Below, one piece after another: positions 1 through 8,804 of a DNA stretch of 64,000 bases (the first letter of the stretch is position 1; every line of letters starts with the position of its first letter). Source of the DNA: Vibrio agarivorans. Lineage in GTDB: Bacteria; Pseudomonadota; Gammaproteobacteria; Enterobacterales; Vibrionaceae. Position numbers and translations under genes: made by a program. A model generated the notes under the pieces. That model did not search any database and had not been told where the DNA came from. It was given only the letters and a program-made list of their open reading frames with translations. Location of the stretch: assembly GCF_030409635.1 (NCBI RefSeq), contig NZ_JAUFQF010000001.1, positions 1,116,001 through 1,180,000 of the forward strand, written 5' to 3'.

Positions 1-639
1 GTATGGCGTGCCATCTTTATGATAATTGATGATTTCACTTTTAATCGACTCGCCTGCTCGAATAGCATCTGACAGTCGCTTGATTTCTGCAATTGAGGTT
101 TCGTGACCTTGAAGAACATCTCCAGGTTTTTTCCCCTGTATCTCTGAGAGCTCATAGCCGGAGAGGTGTGTAAATCCTTTATTCACCCAAGTGACAACGC
201 CCGCTTTGTCTGTAATAACAATTGCGTCGCGAGCATACTCAGCCACCTGCCCTAATGTTGACCGATAGTCAGCGATAGTGAGCTCTGATTCAAGCTTCGC
301 CACTTTCTCAGCTCGCTGCTTCAATATGAGCGAGACGATGGCCACCGCCCAAATTGCATATATGGCAAGAACTCGATTCGCGACGACTTTCCAAACCTCC
401 CCTCCAACAGGCGAAGAGTAATAACCAACCAAAGTTAAAACTGTACAAACCGTGGCCCAAATAATCGTTGTATCCCGACTTTTGGCTAGTAAAGAAACCA
501 AGATAACGGTCACATAAGGCACGCCCGCTGCGATCCCTAGCGGAATGGCGAGATCAACAAATAAAACCATGATAGCAATCAAGCCTAAACCAAGGTTGAG
601 TACGACTCCATCAGGTAAAGAGGATGATTTCATTTGCAT
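1..639 (-). CDS. Membrane-anchored PAS-domain sensor protein, 3' part cut off by window edge
   Basis: The reading frame is open from an ATG at 639 to the window edge, giving the first 213 residues. The first ~110 residues form several hydrophobic segments (membrane-sensor-like). A short charged linker of coiled-coil character follows, then a PAS domain, recognisable by the pattern around ITDKAGVVTWVN, FTHLSGY and a C-terminal HKDGTPY motif. PAS domains sense small ligands, redox state or light and normally feed a histidine kinase, GGDEF or chemotaxis output; that output domain lies outside the window, so the protein's class cannot be stated. A second in-frame ATG at 633 is an equally possible start. 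The gene is oriented like the kinase at 721-2277 but separated by about 80 bases. Confidence 0.75.
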   Translation of the reverse strand, partial: MQMKSSSLPDGVVLNLGLGLIAIMVLFVDLAIPLGIAAGVPYVTVILVSLLAKSRDTTIIWATVCTVLTLVGYYSSPVGGEVWKVVANRVLAIYAIWAVAIVSLILKQRAEKVAKLESELTIADYRSTLGQVAEYARDAIVITDKAGVVTWVNKGFTHLSGYELSEIQGKKPGDVLQGHETSIAEIKRLSDAIRAGESIKSEIINYHKDGTPY

Positions 640-720
640 TAGTCTCCATTGCTCGATTGCAGAGCTAGCTCTCCGCTACGAATAATTCTATCTGCTTGGT
701 GAACATTCACTTGGACTTAG

Positions 721-2277
721 TTAACCAACATTTTGTATAGACTCATCATGTGCTGGTCCACCTAGGGCACACTCATCAACTTCACGCGGGGCTGCAACAT
801 GCAGAATTACTTGCATCGGTAGCTTGATAACGACTTGGGTCCCAACATTAGGCTGGCTAAAGATATCAATTGTGCCGTCCATCAATTCAACCAGTTGTTT
901 GACAATCGCTAGCCCTAACCCCGTTCCTCCGAACTTACGAGTAGTAGATAGATCTGCTTGCTCAAACGCATTGAATATACTGTTCAGTCTTTCTCTCTCG
1001 ATACCGAAGCCTGTATCCGTTATCGTGAAGTGAACATTCTCTTTTTGCTGTTTATGGTAATCGATTGATAGGGATACTTCTCCCTTTTCAGTAAACTTAA
1101 TACCGTTTCCTACAACATTATAAAGGACCTGTCTTAGCCGAGCTGAATCCCCTATCACCCTCATATTACTCGGAATGTGATTATTTACATTAAGCTCTAT
1201 TTGTTTGTTTACCGCAAGCGAGTGTAAGGTACTCTCAATACTCTTAGTGACATCAGACATATCAAACTCACTGGCCTCAAGGCGCATCTTTCCTTCCTCA
1301 ATTTTTGAAAAGTCGAGGATGTCGTTGAGCAATGTGACGAGATGCTCCCCAGAATCAACAATGGTTTGTGCCTGTTTTTTAACTTCAATCTCACTAGACT
1401 GCTCTTTGATCAGCTCCGCGATGCCTAAAACACCATTCATTGGCGTTCTCAACTCATGACTCATGGTGGCAAGAAACAGCGATTTCGCTTTGCTTGCCTG
1501 CTCAGATTTTTCTACGGATTCTTTGTAGGCGAGGTTGTTTCGTTGAAGCTCCTTAGCGCGATGGAAACCAAGTACACCAAGGATTAAAAACAAATTAAGT
1601 AGTGACAGCAACAACAATACATCATACCGATTACTTATATCAGTCGCTAACTCACTCAACCGGTGTTCAGCGACCTCAACAAAATCAGCATTCTTACCCG
1701 ATAAAATAATGCTAAACAGCTGTTGCTTCTGCAAATGTAAGTCATTAAAAATAAAAGCAAGGCGATTCAGATTCTCATCACCCAACTCTGCTCGGCTCTG
1801 CTGCGACAATAACGACTCTACCAAGACACTCTGCTTGGCTGAATTTTCATTTTGTACATTCAGACCAATATCAAAAGACGATAACACCGACTCTCTTGCG
1901 ACGATCACGCCAACCAAACGGTCTAGAGCTTGTGCCACTTCTAATGCCGCATCATGAAACGAACGCACCGCATCATAGGTTTCTATCCTATTGAAAAATA
2001 CACTTGTGGTGACATTCTCTGTATTGACTAAGCCCAGATTTCGGACGTCTTTCTCGATGGCGACAAGGCCTCGATTTAACTCATACGACGATTGGATGCC
2101 TTTAATAGACTGGAGAGTGATGCTGTCTCGATTCGCAACAAGTTTATGTCCTAATTGACTGATAGCAGTACGATATTCAGTGATCGCTTTGTACTCAATA
2201 TTGTGAAGCACAGTAAAGCTAATAAGTGTGAACAAAGTTAGGACTAAGGCCACTAAGGTTATACGCACTTTACTCAT
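721..2277 (-). CDS. Membrane sensor histidine kinase without receiver domain
   Basis: 518 residues. An N-terminal membrane helix (about residues 7-25) and a second near 219-238 flank a ~190-residue periplasmic sensor region rich in helices. A HisKA domain follows, with the phospho-acceptor His274 in the MSHELRTPMNG motif, then an HATPase_c domain with recognisable N box (NVVGNGIKF), G1 (DTGFGI), F box and G2 (GGTGLGLAI). This is the ArcB/LuxQ/BarA type of kinase core, but there is no receiver or Hpt domain, so phosphate must pass to a separate response regulator not seen nearby. Its ATG overlaps the end of the upstream di-haem peroxidase gene by 8 bases, so the two are probably translationally coupled and may share a function in peroxide or redox sensing (inference). 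Confidence 0.88.
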   Translation of the reverse strand: MSKVRITLVALVLTLFTLISFTVLHNIEYKAITEYRTAISQLGHKLVANRDSITLQSIKGIQSSYELNRGLVAIEKDVRNLGLVNTENVTTSVFFNRIETYDAVRSFHDAALEVAQALDRLVGVIVARESVLSSFDIGLNVQNENSAKQSVLVESLLSQQSRAELGDENLNRLAFIFNDLHLQKQQLFSIILSGKNADFVEVAEHRLSELATDISNRYDVLLLLSLLNLFLILGVLGFHRAKELQRNNLAYKESVEKSEQASKAKSLFLATMSHELRTPMNGVLGIAELIKEQSSEIEVKKQAQTIVDSGEHLVTLLNDILDFSKIEEGKMRLEASEFDMSDVTKSIESTLHSLAVNKQIELNVNNHIPSNMRVIGDSARLRQVLYNVVGNGIKFTEKGEVSLSIDYHKQQKENVHFTITDTGFGIERERLNSIFNAFEQADLSTTRKFGGTGLGLAIVKQLVELMDGTIDIFSQPNVGTQVVIKLPMQVILHVAAPREVDECALGGPAHDESIQNVG

Positions 2278-3385
2278 TCTCGAACTCCTCTAAGATTGAG
2301 GGTCTCTTTCCTGACAGAGTGATTAAAAATTGCTGAATATCGTCTACCGTCTTGTCATCAAGATCTTTTCCTAACTGACTTTTGCCCATTATCCGAATAG
2401 CTTCAGACAGGTGCTGTGTTTGACCGTCGTGAAAGTAAGGGGCGGTATCCGCGACATTTCTCAAACTCGCCACTCTAAATAAATGACGGTCTTCAGGCTT
2501 AGAGGTCGTCGCAAACCGACCAAGGTCACTACTGCGTTCACTGCCCGTTTTATCTTGTCCAAAATAACCGAAACGCATAACGAGTCCGCCACCGACATTG
2601 GGCCCTTGATGACAGGCGATACAGCCTTCACTTTGGAATGCGAACCAACCGCGTTTCGCTGAATCACTAATTGCATCTTCTTGACCATACAAATAAAGGT
2701 CGAAAGGAGCATCTAAGGTGGTTAATGTGTTTTCGAACTCAACCAATGCGCTTTTTATCGTATGTACTGTGATATCGAGATTCGCCTCTGCAAAAAGCTG
2801 TCGATAGAGTTCAGAAGAAGCGACATATTGATGAATATCTTCCCATGACGAGTCCATTTCAACTGGGTTATGTATCGGTCCCTCCAACTGCTCTTCCAGT
2901 GTGTTAACTCGACCATCCCAGAAAAGTCGGTAGTTATTCATCGCATTGAAAACTGTCAAGGAATTACGTAACCCCACACCATTCACCCCAACCGAAACTG
3001 GGATATGCTCCGCCCCATTTGTCTGCAAGTGATGGCAGCTTTCACAGCTGACTTGTTTGTTTGATGATAAGTTCGGGTCTTTGAATAGTCGCCAACCGAT
3101 CTTGGCTTTGGCTCGGTCGATGTTTTCAATCGGTAAGATGGGTTGGATAGGGATACTCGGGTCTACGTAAGTACGCTGGATATGTTGAGCCGTATCAACA
3201 ACTGGACTGCTGTTTGACGCAGTGGTTTCTGAAACATCACTAGCCTTAGAGCCCGATAAAGGTATGTTTGTATCCGCTAATGTTGGGCTTTCATTTAAAT
3301 ATGCTTTTACACCATCAAACATTAACAGCCCTACTGTTACACACAGTATGGTTACACAGCAGATCACCAATCGATTTTTTTGCAT
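2270..3385 (-). CDS. Di-haem cytochrome c peroxidase (CCP/MauG family)
   Basis: 371 residues with an N-terminal hydrophobic segment (about 7-25) that exports or anchors the protein in the periplasm, followed by a low-complexity linker to about residue 75. Two c-type haem-binding motifs are present, C114-E-S-C117-H118 and C255-I-A-C258-H259, the spacing expected of the bacterial CCP/MauG family. Family members reduce hydrogen peroxide with electrons from small cytochromes, or carry out oxidative protein modification. The C-terminal part has the usual RVASLRN, PYFHDG and LSEAI signature of this family. The gene directly precedes and overlaps the histidine kinase gene (ATG inside the last codons), an unusual pairing. 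Whether it is a peroxidase or a MauG-like oxidase cannot be decided from sequence alone. Confidence 0.88.
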   Translation of the reverse strand: MQKNRLVICCVTILCVTVGLLMFDGVKAYLNESPTLADTNIPLSGSKASDVSETTASNSSPVVDTAQHIQRTYVDPSIPIQPILPIENIDRAKAKIGWRLFKDPNLSSNKQVSCESCHHLQTNGAEHIPVSVGVNGVGLRNSLTVFNAMNNYRLFWDGRVNTLEEQLEGPIHNPVEMDSSWEDIHQYVASSELYRQLFAEANLDITVHTIKSALVEFENTLTTLDAPFDLYLYGQEDAISDSAKRGWFAFQSEGCIACHQGPNVGGGLVMRFGYFGQDKTGSERSSDLGRFATTSKPEDRHLFRVASLRNVADTAPYFHDGQTQHLSEAIRIMGKSQLGKDLDDKTVDDIQQFLITLSGKRPSILEEFENE

Positions 3386-3541
3386 AATAAATCTCTGTCG
3401 AGCCTATACGCAAAGATTAGGATAAAAAATAAACTTTTCTATAATGACCATTCATTTAGCCACCAGCTCAAGCCGATAGTTTGGAGCAAGGCAATAGCTA
3501 TGACCATCACAATATATAAGGGAAAGGTTTTCCGATGAGGT

Positions 3542-4450
3542 TTATTTAATTAAGATCTCCTGAAAAGCACGCGCCACTGATGACATGCGACTTGAATGGC
3601 TATTAGACACCAAATAAAAATGACTTTCGAACACCCACTTATCTGGTTGCAGTGCGGTAAGCTGTGCATAGTTTGGGTTATTTTCTATCAAATGATCCGG
3701 GAGAAAACTGAGGTGGGTGCCTGCTAATGTGAGCATCAACCCTGATTCTACATGCCAGCCGTCAATCAACTTAGCCTCTTTGACTCTATCCAAATCAAGC
3801 AGTTGATACATTACCTCTTTGGCGTATCCCCCCATATTGATCCGCTGCCCATCTAAGCAATAGTTCGCTTCCATTATCGACTGCGCCTTATCATTTCGGG
3901 CATAAAGAAAGCTCTTCTCACTGAACAAAGGCGTGACGTGATCGAAGCGATTGAGCTGATGATCTCCTAATACCACCACCATCATATCTAGCTGCTTTTT
4001 GCTCAGTTGATCATTAAGTTGAGTAAAGTCTCCTACCTCCAGCGTTAACTCTACACCGTCACTCAATTGGTAAAACTTCTCTATTGCCTTAGGTAAAGGG
4101 TTACTCTTTAGAGAGACGGTATTGTCCAGACACCCGACCCGAATATGGCCGGTGAGTTTGTGGCTAACGCCCTTTAGCTTAAAAGCAAAGTCGGTCAGTA
4201 ATCGATCCAGTTCATTTGCATAATCATACACTTGCTGACCTTCTACGGTAAGGTCAAAACCACTGCGTCCGCGCTCGCATAAACGTAAGTTAAGGTTCTT
4301 TTCTAACTCAATGAGCTGACTGCTCAATACCGGCTGACTTAAACCTGTACTCACGGTTGCGGCACTGATCCCGCCTTGGTCAACGATTTCTCTGAACAAT
4401 TCCAACCTTCTTAAATCTCGTTTGTCGAGTCTTTCTATCGAAATTGCCAT
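3542..4450 (-). CDS. LysR-family transcriptional regulator
   Basis: 302 residues with an N-terminal winged helix-turn-helix of LysR type (residues ~12-70; motif around AATVSTGLSQPVLSSQLIELEKNL) and a periplasmic-binding-protein-like effector domain (about 95-300) starting after the LTGHIRVG hinge. It is transcribed divergently from the DUF917/hydantoinase remnant that begins at 4570, the arrangement in which LysR proteins typically control their neighbour. Because that neighbour is broken, this regulator may have lost its target and could be an orphan or act elsewhere. The effector is unknown; a hydantoin- or amide-type compound would fit the neighbour (inference). Confidence 0.88.
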   Translation of the reverse strand: MAISIERLDKRDLRRLELFREIVDQGGISAATVSTGLSQPVLSSQLIELEKNLNLRLCERGRSGFDLTVEGQQVYDYANELDRLLTDFAFKLKGVSHKLTGHIRVGCLDNTVSLKSNPLPKAIEKFYQLSDGVELTLEVGDFTQLNDQLSKKQLDMMVVVLGDHQLNRFDHVTPLFSEKSFLYARNDKAQSIMEANYCLDGQRINMGGYAKEVMYQLLDLDRVKEAKLIDGWHVESGLMLTLAGTHLSFLPDHLIENNPNYAQLTALQPDKWVFESHFYLVSNSHSSRMSSVARAFQEILIK

Positions 4451-4569
4451 CTAAACCCTAGCATCTAATTTTCCAAATGTTTATATTCAATAATATACAT
4501 TTATTTCAATGTAACAAGCTGCTAACTTTTTTTATGTTGCATTTCTGGATAATTATTGAGGAGTCATGG

Positions 4570-5525
4570 ATGACCCAACAAGCACATAAAAAAATCAACT
4601 CTATCGAGCAAATGACCGTGGCATTCGAGGCAATGGAACTCGCTCTTGGCGAAAAGATTGACGCGACTTTTCCAATCGAAGTGGGTGGGTTTAATTCACT
4701 CATACCGATTTTAGTGGCCGCACAGAAAGGGATTCCGGTTGTTGACTGTGACGCAATGGGGCGTGCATTTCCTGAATCCCAGATGGTGACGTTCTTCCTA
4801 GATGGTCTGCCATCTGCTCCGAATACGTTAGCGGATGAAAAAGGCAACGTTGTCACCATTCATCCACTCGATGGGGTTTGGTCAGAGCGCTTCGCCCGCC
4901 CGATCACTGAACAGATGGGTGGTTCGGCACCAATGTGTTCTATGTTGATGGGATGGTTAGCATTGGCCCAGAAAGTGTTGGCCATCAACTAACCTCACAA
5001 GCACTGAGCTTTGGTGGTGAACAACTGACATTGACCGATATTGCATTATCGAAAAGAGTAATGACCTGGAAAGGGCAAGCAGAGCAGCGCCAAATCTCAC
5101 TCGACCCAGCACTCATTGAGACTTGCTATAGAGATATGATCCAGCAGCTCGAAGAAGGCATCGACAAGATGAAAACCTCGGCACAGGATATTCCCGTTAT
5201 CCTAGTCGGTGGTGGCAGCGCGATTTTACCTGATCACTTTCAGGGGGCGAGTGAAGTTATTCGGCCAGAACACTTTGAAGTGGCGAATGCGATAGGTGTC
5301 GCTTTGGGAGAAGTATCGGGCCAACTCGACAAGGTGATTGCTATCCCCACTCCTCAAAGGAAAGCAATTATCTCGGAGTTAGAAACAGAAGCAAAAATGC
5401 TTGCTATCAATGCAGGCGCCAGCCCAGACACTGTTGAAATGATTGAGAAAATTGAGGTTCCACTCAGCTATCTGCAAGGTGGTATGTGTCACATCAAGTA
5501 TAAAGCCGCAGGCTCTCTGAAATAG
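4570..5525 (+). pseudogene. Fused remnant of a DUF917 gene and a hydantoinase/oxoprolinase gene, frameshifted
   Basis: Two reading frames overlap here. Frame 1 (ATG 4570, with GAGGAG a few bases upstream, to the stop at 4990-4992) matches the middle of DUF917 proteins: DATFPIEVGGFNSLIP, GIPVVDCDAMGRAFPE, and ends near MGGSAPM. About 75 residues of the usual N-terminus, including the Gly-rich GGGGDP region, are missing. From about 4932 the homology moves to another frame (open to 5525) that matches the C-terminal third of HyuA-type hydantoinases/oxoprolinases: SIGPESVGHQL, TLTDIAL and VILVGGGSAILPD. The simplest reading is an old operon of DUF917 then hydantoinase that suffered an internal deletion joining the two genes out of frame, plus loss of the 5' end. 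DUF917 proteins include S-methyl-thiohydantoin desulfurases. A functional product is unlikely. The divergent LysR gene is the probable former regulator. Confidence 0.75.
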
Positions 5526-5539
5526 TCCCCTAGAAAACA

Positions 5540-5575
5540 AGTGGATGGGACAAGCCGTTAGTTGTCCCATCCACT
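5540..5575. terminator. Strong hairpin between convergent genes
   Basis: A near-perfect 12-bp inverted repeat (GTGGATGGGACA and its complement) with a 10-base loop sits 15 bases after the hydantoinase remnant and before the convergent PAP2 gene. The T-tract is weak on both strands, but the position suggests a bidirectional terminator. Confidence 0.6.
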
Positions 5576-5587
5576 AAACTAGTTCTT

Positions 5588-6343
5588 TTAATTTTGACTA
5601 AATAACCTCTTAGGCACGTAGGGCACTAATAATCTGGCGATTTTTGGAAAGCTAGGGGTTACGATATAGACCACGGCGACAAAGGCGGTAGAAGCAAATA
5701 GATCTTCCGGCCGGTGCATACCTATCCATAAGCGGCTGTAACACACACCACCAGCCCATGTCATGAGTATTACTAGGCTTGCCCAGTGACGATGCTGCAA
5801 GAACAATCCACCGAAGAAAGCAACGCAGATGGCGACAAATATGGTGTGGCCTGATGGAAATGAGTAATCTTTTTCACCCTTCCAGTGCAACGTTCGCCAA
5901 GTGTTGACATGATGTGAGGCGTTTTCAATGACCTCATCACGTTGTGGTGCAGACAAGTGGTAAAAATCCTCGGCTGAATCGATAAGCTCGGCTTGCGCGA
6001 GATATTCAGTATAAGGACGTGGGCTTTCTGTGAGCTCTTTTAAGGCGGTTTTGCTGGCAAAACCGATAAGCAAAATCACTGCAAGTTGTAAGCCTTTGGC
6101 GAGAACCGCTTCTCGTGATAGGGGAAGTCTAAGCATCGCCACACCTAACACCGCTAATGTGATGAGAAAGCCTTTATGTCCTGCGGAATCTGTGAGTAAT
6201 GTGATTAGCAGTCCAGACATTTCTCCAACTGATGCCGTAAGCGCAACCGTATCGTTAGCTAATGTGATAGCCACAAGCATCAAGCTCATCAATAAAACCA
6301 CCAATAGCCCAGCTTTCTTGTTCTCTAACACAGCGACCCCCAC
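5588..6343 (-). CDS. PAP2-superfamily membrane phosphatase (PgpB-like)
   Basis: 251 residues with about six hydrophobic segments. All three PAP2 phosphatase motifs are present: K102-X6-R109-P110, P163-S-G-H166, and S203-R204-X5-H210-X3-D214, where His210 is the expected nucleophile. Family members dephosphorylate phosphatidylglycerophosphate, undecaprenyl pyrophosphate or related lipid phosphates at the periplasmic face of the inner membrane. A GTG at 6343 is the longest start and a second GTG lies four codons in; neither has a striking ribosome site. It is a single-gene unit, convergent with the preceding remnant. The exact lipid substrate cannot be assigned. Confidence 0.85.
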   Translation of the reverse strand: MGVAVLENKKAGLLVVLLMSLMLVAITLANDTVALTASVGEMSGLLITLLTDSAGHKGFLITLAVLGVAMLRLPLSREAVLAKGLQLAVILLIGFASKTALKELTESPRPYTEYLAQAELIDSAEDFYHLSAPQRDEVIENASHHVNTWRTLHWKGEKDYSFPSGHTIFVAICVAFFGGLFLQHRHWASLVILMTWAGGVCYSRLWIGMHRPEDLFASTAFVAVVYIVTPSFPKIARLLVPYVPKRLFSQN

Positions 6344-6597
6344 TTAAGATCCAACTTTAAAGGCGCTGATGATACGTGACACCTAGTGAGAGGTGTATCA
6401 AATAAATGTCAAAATCGTTACCAAATATTTATGGCATTGCGCTAATGCAAAATCCACTCCTCGGTCTCCCTATTCCAGCATATAAAAACTTTGAAATTGG
6501 TAACGTTATCAGGAAATTATTTTTTGCATGTTCATTTTTTTCGACTCTACACTCAAAGTGAAGTTGTTAAGCCCACCAATAAAATGAGGAGAGCAAT

Positions 6598-6756
6598 ATG
6601 CGTATTTTATTACTTGTTCTAGGATTACTTGCTTTTACACCAACCTTGTCTGCGAACCCAAGCACTACGCCACCAGAAGTGCCTTGTTACAACGCGGATG
6701 GTTCTTTAATTGGTAGTAATGTTCCCATTGTTGATTGCAAAATTCATCATATGTAA
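6598..6756 (+). CDS. Small secreted peptide, 52 residues, two cysteines
   Basis: A short gene with a good ribosome-binding site (GAGGAGAG, about 5 bases before the ATG at 6598). The product begins with a clear signal peptide (MRILLLVLGLLAF, cleavage likely after the SAN region near residue 20), leaving a mature piece of about 32 residues containing two cysteines (CYNADGSLIGS...VDC) that could form one disulfide. A perfect terminator follows 20 bases after the stop, so it is a self-contained transcription unit. It lies at the edge of the carrageenan region, but no function can be assigned. Confidence 0.6.
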   Translation: MRILLLVLGLLAFTPTLSANPSTTPPEVPCYNADGSLIGSNVPIVDCKIHHM

Positions 6757-6776
6757 GTGATATGCGTAAAATAAAT

Positions 6777-6810
6777 AAAGCTGGTACCCCCTTGTACCAG
6801 CTTTGCTTTT
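6777..6810. terminator. Bidirectional Rho-independent terminator
   Basis: Perfect 11-bp stem AAAGCTGGTAC / GTACCAGCTTT with a 6-base loop (6777-6804), followed by T-rich sequence. It lies between the small secreted peptide gene and the convergent GH16 gene and can serve both. Confidence 0.85.
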
Positions 6811-6832
6811 TCAATGGAGAGCAATTAAATGA

Positions 6833-7747
6833 CTAGTCCGCCAATTTCCAAGCACGGATATATTCAACTTCCATTGTTGTTGGCAGGCCTGTCTCGCCTT
6901 GTAAGTCAACAGGGTAGAACTGGTTACAATCCCAACGGGTAAACTGATCACCGCGCATACCCAATGACAGCGCAACGTTCATATCACGGTGCCAGTAAAG
7001 GTTCTTCTTATACCCCACCGGTTCTCCGTTTACATACCACGTAATATCCTCAGGCGTCACATTGACGGCGTAAATCGCAAATTCCTCACGTGGGTCAAAG
7101 TCCAACTTGTGTATATTTTGGTTAGTCTCTGCGAACGGTTTAGGACGCATCCACTTGGGTTTGCCATTTTCAACAATCACGTTGTGAAGGTTATGGTCGC
7201 TATGGAATACATCGTCAGACTCTTGCTGCAATTCCACCACATCAATTTCAGAATATTGAACATCTCCATCTTCTTTGAGCGTTCTATCAAATGCTGAATA
7301 CAACCAGAATGCTGGTGATACGCCAGGGTGAAGATCTGCCCCTTTCATTTTGGCTTCATAATAACCATAGACACCCGTGGCTTTCGATTTCGCCATACCG
7401 GATTTGAAATACAATGGGAAGTCGTCCACTGGCTTTTTATTACAACCATCCCAGAACTTACGAGTATGTTCTTCATGTACGGCTGATAGCTTCAAAATAC
7501 CATCTTCGACGACCGCATTTTTGTCATCCCAAGTCCAAACGCCAAATGACTCGGGTTTAAAATTCCATTTGTCCATATCACGAGTTGCAAACTCATCAGA
7601 CAGTTCATCAATCAACACCCATGTTTCGCCGGCTTTAGCCGTATGAGGTTGAAAAATCTCCTCAGCAATAGCAGCGCTTGAAAGTACACATGAAGCCCCG
7701 ATAAGAGCCAATGATAACTTATAGCTCACGCTTGTTTTATTTGTCAT
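6833..7747 (-). CDS. Secreted GH16 kappa-carrageenase-type glycoside hydrolase (no. 1)
   Basis: 304 residues with a signal peptide (about 1-28, AIA cleavage). The rest is a single GH16 jelly-roll domain. The active-site motif is E167-I-D169-V-V-E172, the beta-bulge form ExDxxE found in agarases, carrageenases and porphyranases; Glu167 would be the nucleophile and Glu172 the acid/base. The surrounding blocks GVYGYYEAKMKG, HPGVSPAFWLYS and ITWYVNGEPVG match the kappa-carrageenase (GH16_17-like) group best. It would cut beta-1,4 bonds in carrageenan or furcellaran outside the cell. It is a close paralogue of the enzyme at 13855-14769 (same length, most blocks identical). It lies 124 bases downstream of the MalM-like gene on the same strand and is probably co-transcribed with it. 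Other red-algal galactans cannot be excluded. Confidence 0.88.
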   Translation of the reverse strand: MTNKTSVSYKLSLALIGASCVLSSAAIAEEIFQPHTAKAGETWVLIDELSDEFATRDMDKWNFKPESFGVWTWDDKNAVVEDGILKLSAVHEEHTRKFWDGCNKKPVDDFPLYFKSGMAKSKATGVYGYYEAKMKGADLHPGVSPAFWLYSAFDRTLKEDGDVQYSEIDVVELQQESDDVFHSDHNLHNVIVENGKPKWMRPKPFAETNQNIHKLDFDPREEFAIYAVNVTPEDITWYVNGEPVGYKKNLYWHRDMNVALSLGMRGDQFTRWDCNQFYPVDLQGETGLPTTMEVEYIRAWKLAD

Positions 7748-7871
7748 AGTTTATCCTTTATTAATTTACAGCAAATAAGTAACAAACCCAATGTAAAGCT
7801 AACACGAAAGAATACAGTATTAGCCACATTGAAATTAATTATGTTGATTTTTAAATGTATTAAATTAAATA

Positions 7872-8537
7872 TCAGTACGCTCTGACACTCAGCACACCAA
7901 TCTCTGAGTTTTTCACGACTAATGTATAGTCTCGTGGGTAATCAGTGCCATTTTCTTTGTAATAATTATATCTTGCATCCCAAGCAAAATTATCCTCACC
8001 TATTTCATTGGAGTCATAAAAAACAAGAATGTATTTTGCCAAACTAAACTGATTATCCATTTTAATATTAGTATAAAAGTAGTTTGCAATCTCACCATCA
8101 CGCTCTACCCAGTTTGCGACTATCTGATCACTTACTGGCGTAAACTGAGCATCTGCAAGAACCACTATCGGTTTAAATACTCCATCATCATGTGAGTAGC
8201 TATAAATCTCAGCATTATAGGCTTTAGTAATATCGGGAAGCTCCACCACAAATACTTTTTTTACTTCCTCATCTCTTACCATATAAGGGACTGAGTTATC
8301 GAAAGTAAAGAATGCCGTCTGCTCAAACTCTAACTTCAACGGTTCAAATATTTGAACTTCATCATTATTATTGTTTCTCGTCATTCCGCGCCACATCTCA
8401 GACACATTCACACCTTTATAGCCTGGGACATCTTCAAGTTCAGGCTTCTCAACGTAAACATCGCGAGACACACAACCATAAATTAATGAAAGTGATATCA
8501 AACAGCTAATCTTATTTTTGTATGACATATTATTCAT
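7872..8537 (-). CDS. MalM-like periplasmic lipoprotein
   Basis: 221 residues. A short basic N-terminus and hydrophobic stretch end in a lipobox-like LIYGC, so the mature protein should be lipidated at that cysteine. The rest has the layout of MalM, the poorly understood partner encoded next to LamB in maltose operons: a segment around FFTFDNSVPYMVRD, a strand-rich VVELPDITKAYNAEIYSYS, then a VFKPIVVLADAQF block like MalM's VYAPNVLVLDEQ. Similarity is judged by pattern and is distant. It is divergent from the LamB-like porin gene and shares its 267-base regulatory region with it, so a lamB-malM type pair seems to have been adopted for another sugar. Upstream of GH16 no. 1 on the same strand, probably one transcript. 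Confidence 0.65.
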   Translation of the reverse strand: MNNMSYKNKISCLISLSLIYGCVSRDVYVEKPELEDVPGYKGVNVSEMWRGMTRNNNNDEVQIFEPLKLEFEQTAFFTFDNSVPYMVRDEEVKKVFVVELPDITKAYNAEIYSYSHDDGVFKPIVVLADAQFTPVSDQIVANWVERDGEIANYFYTNIKMDNQFSLAKYILVFYDSNEIGEDNFAWDARYNYYKENGTDYPRDYTLVVKNSEIGVLSVRAY

Positions 8538-8630
8538 GGCAAAATCCTTTTAAGGTCAGCAACAATCTAGCATGTATCCCATTTGTTTTTTTGTGATCCA
8601 TGCCTACTTAATACTTTTATTAAACGAACA

Positions 8631-8645
8631 TCCCAATATATGGGA
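8631..8645. promoter_or_regulatory. Putative operator, perfect TCCCA-N5-TGGGA palindrome
   Basis: TCCCA ATATA TGGGA lies in the divergent region, 94 bases from the MalM-like start and 160 bases from the porin start. It is one of three perfect copies of a motif shared across the carrageenan locus; the IclR protein encoded at 23076 is the likeliest binder (inference). Confidence 0.65.
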
Positions 8646-8804
8646 AAAGAAATTAAAACAATATCATTAACTTGAACACAAATAACAGACACCCCTATTA
8701 TACATCCTGCAATCATATTTAAACGAACACATCAATCTTTCGTCATTGACTATCCATCGAGGTAACTCCAATGAATTTAATCCACAAATGACAAGGACTA
8801 AGTC

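Noticed and set aside
3386..3541. Minus-strand frame of ~36 codons with one hydrophobic helix
   Set aside because: No credible start codon or ribosome site; the ATG version would be only 22 residues.
4477..5525. Two overlapping intact genes for the DUF917 and hydantoinase frames
   Set aside because: Both frames lack large conserved parts of their families and homology changes frame at one point, so a decayed fusion is simpler.
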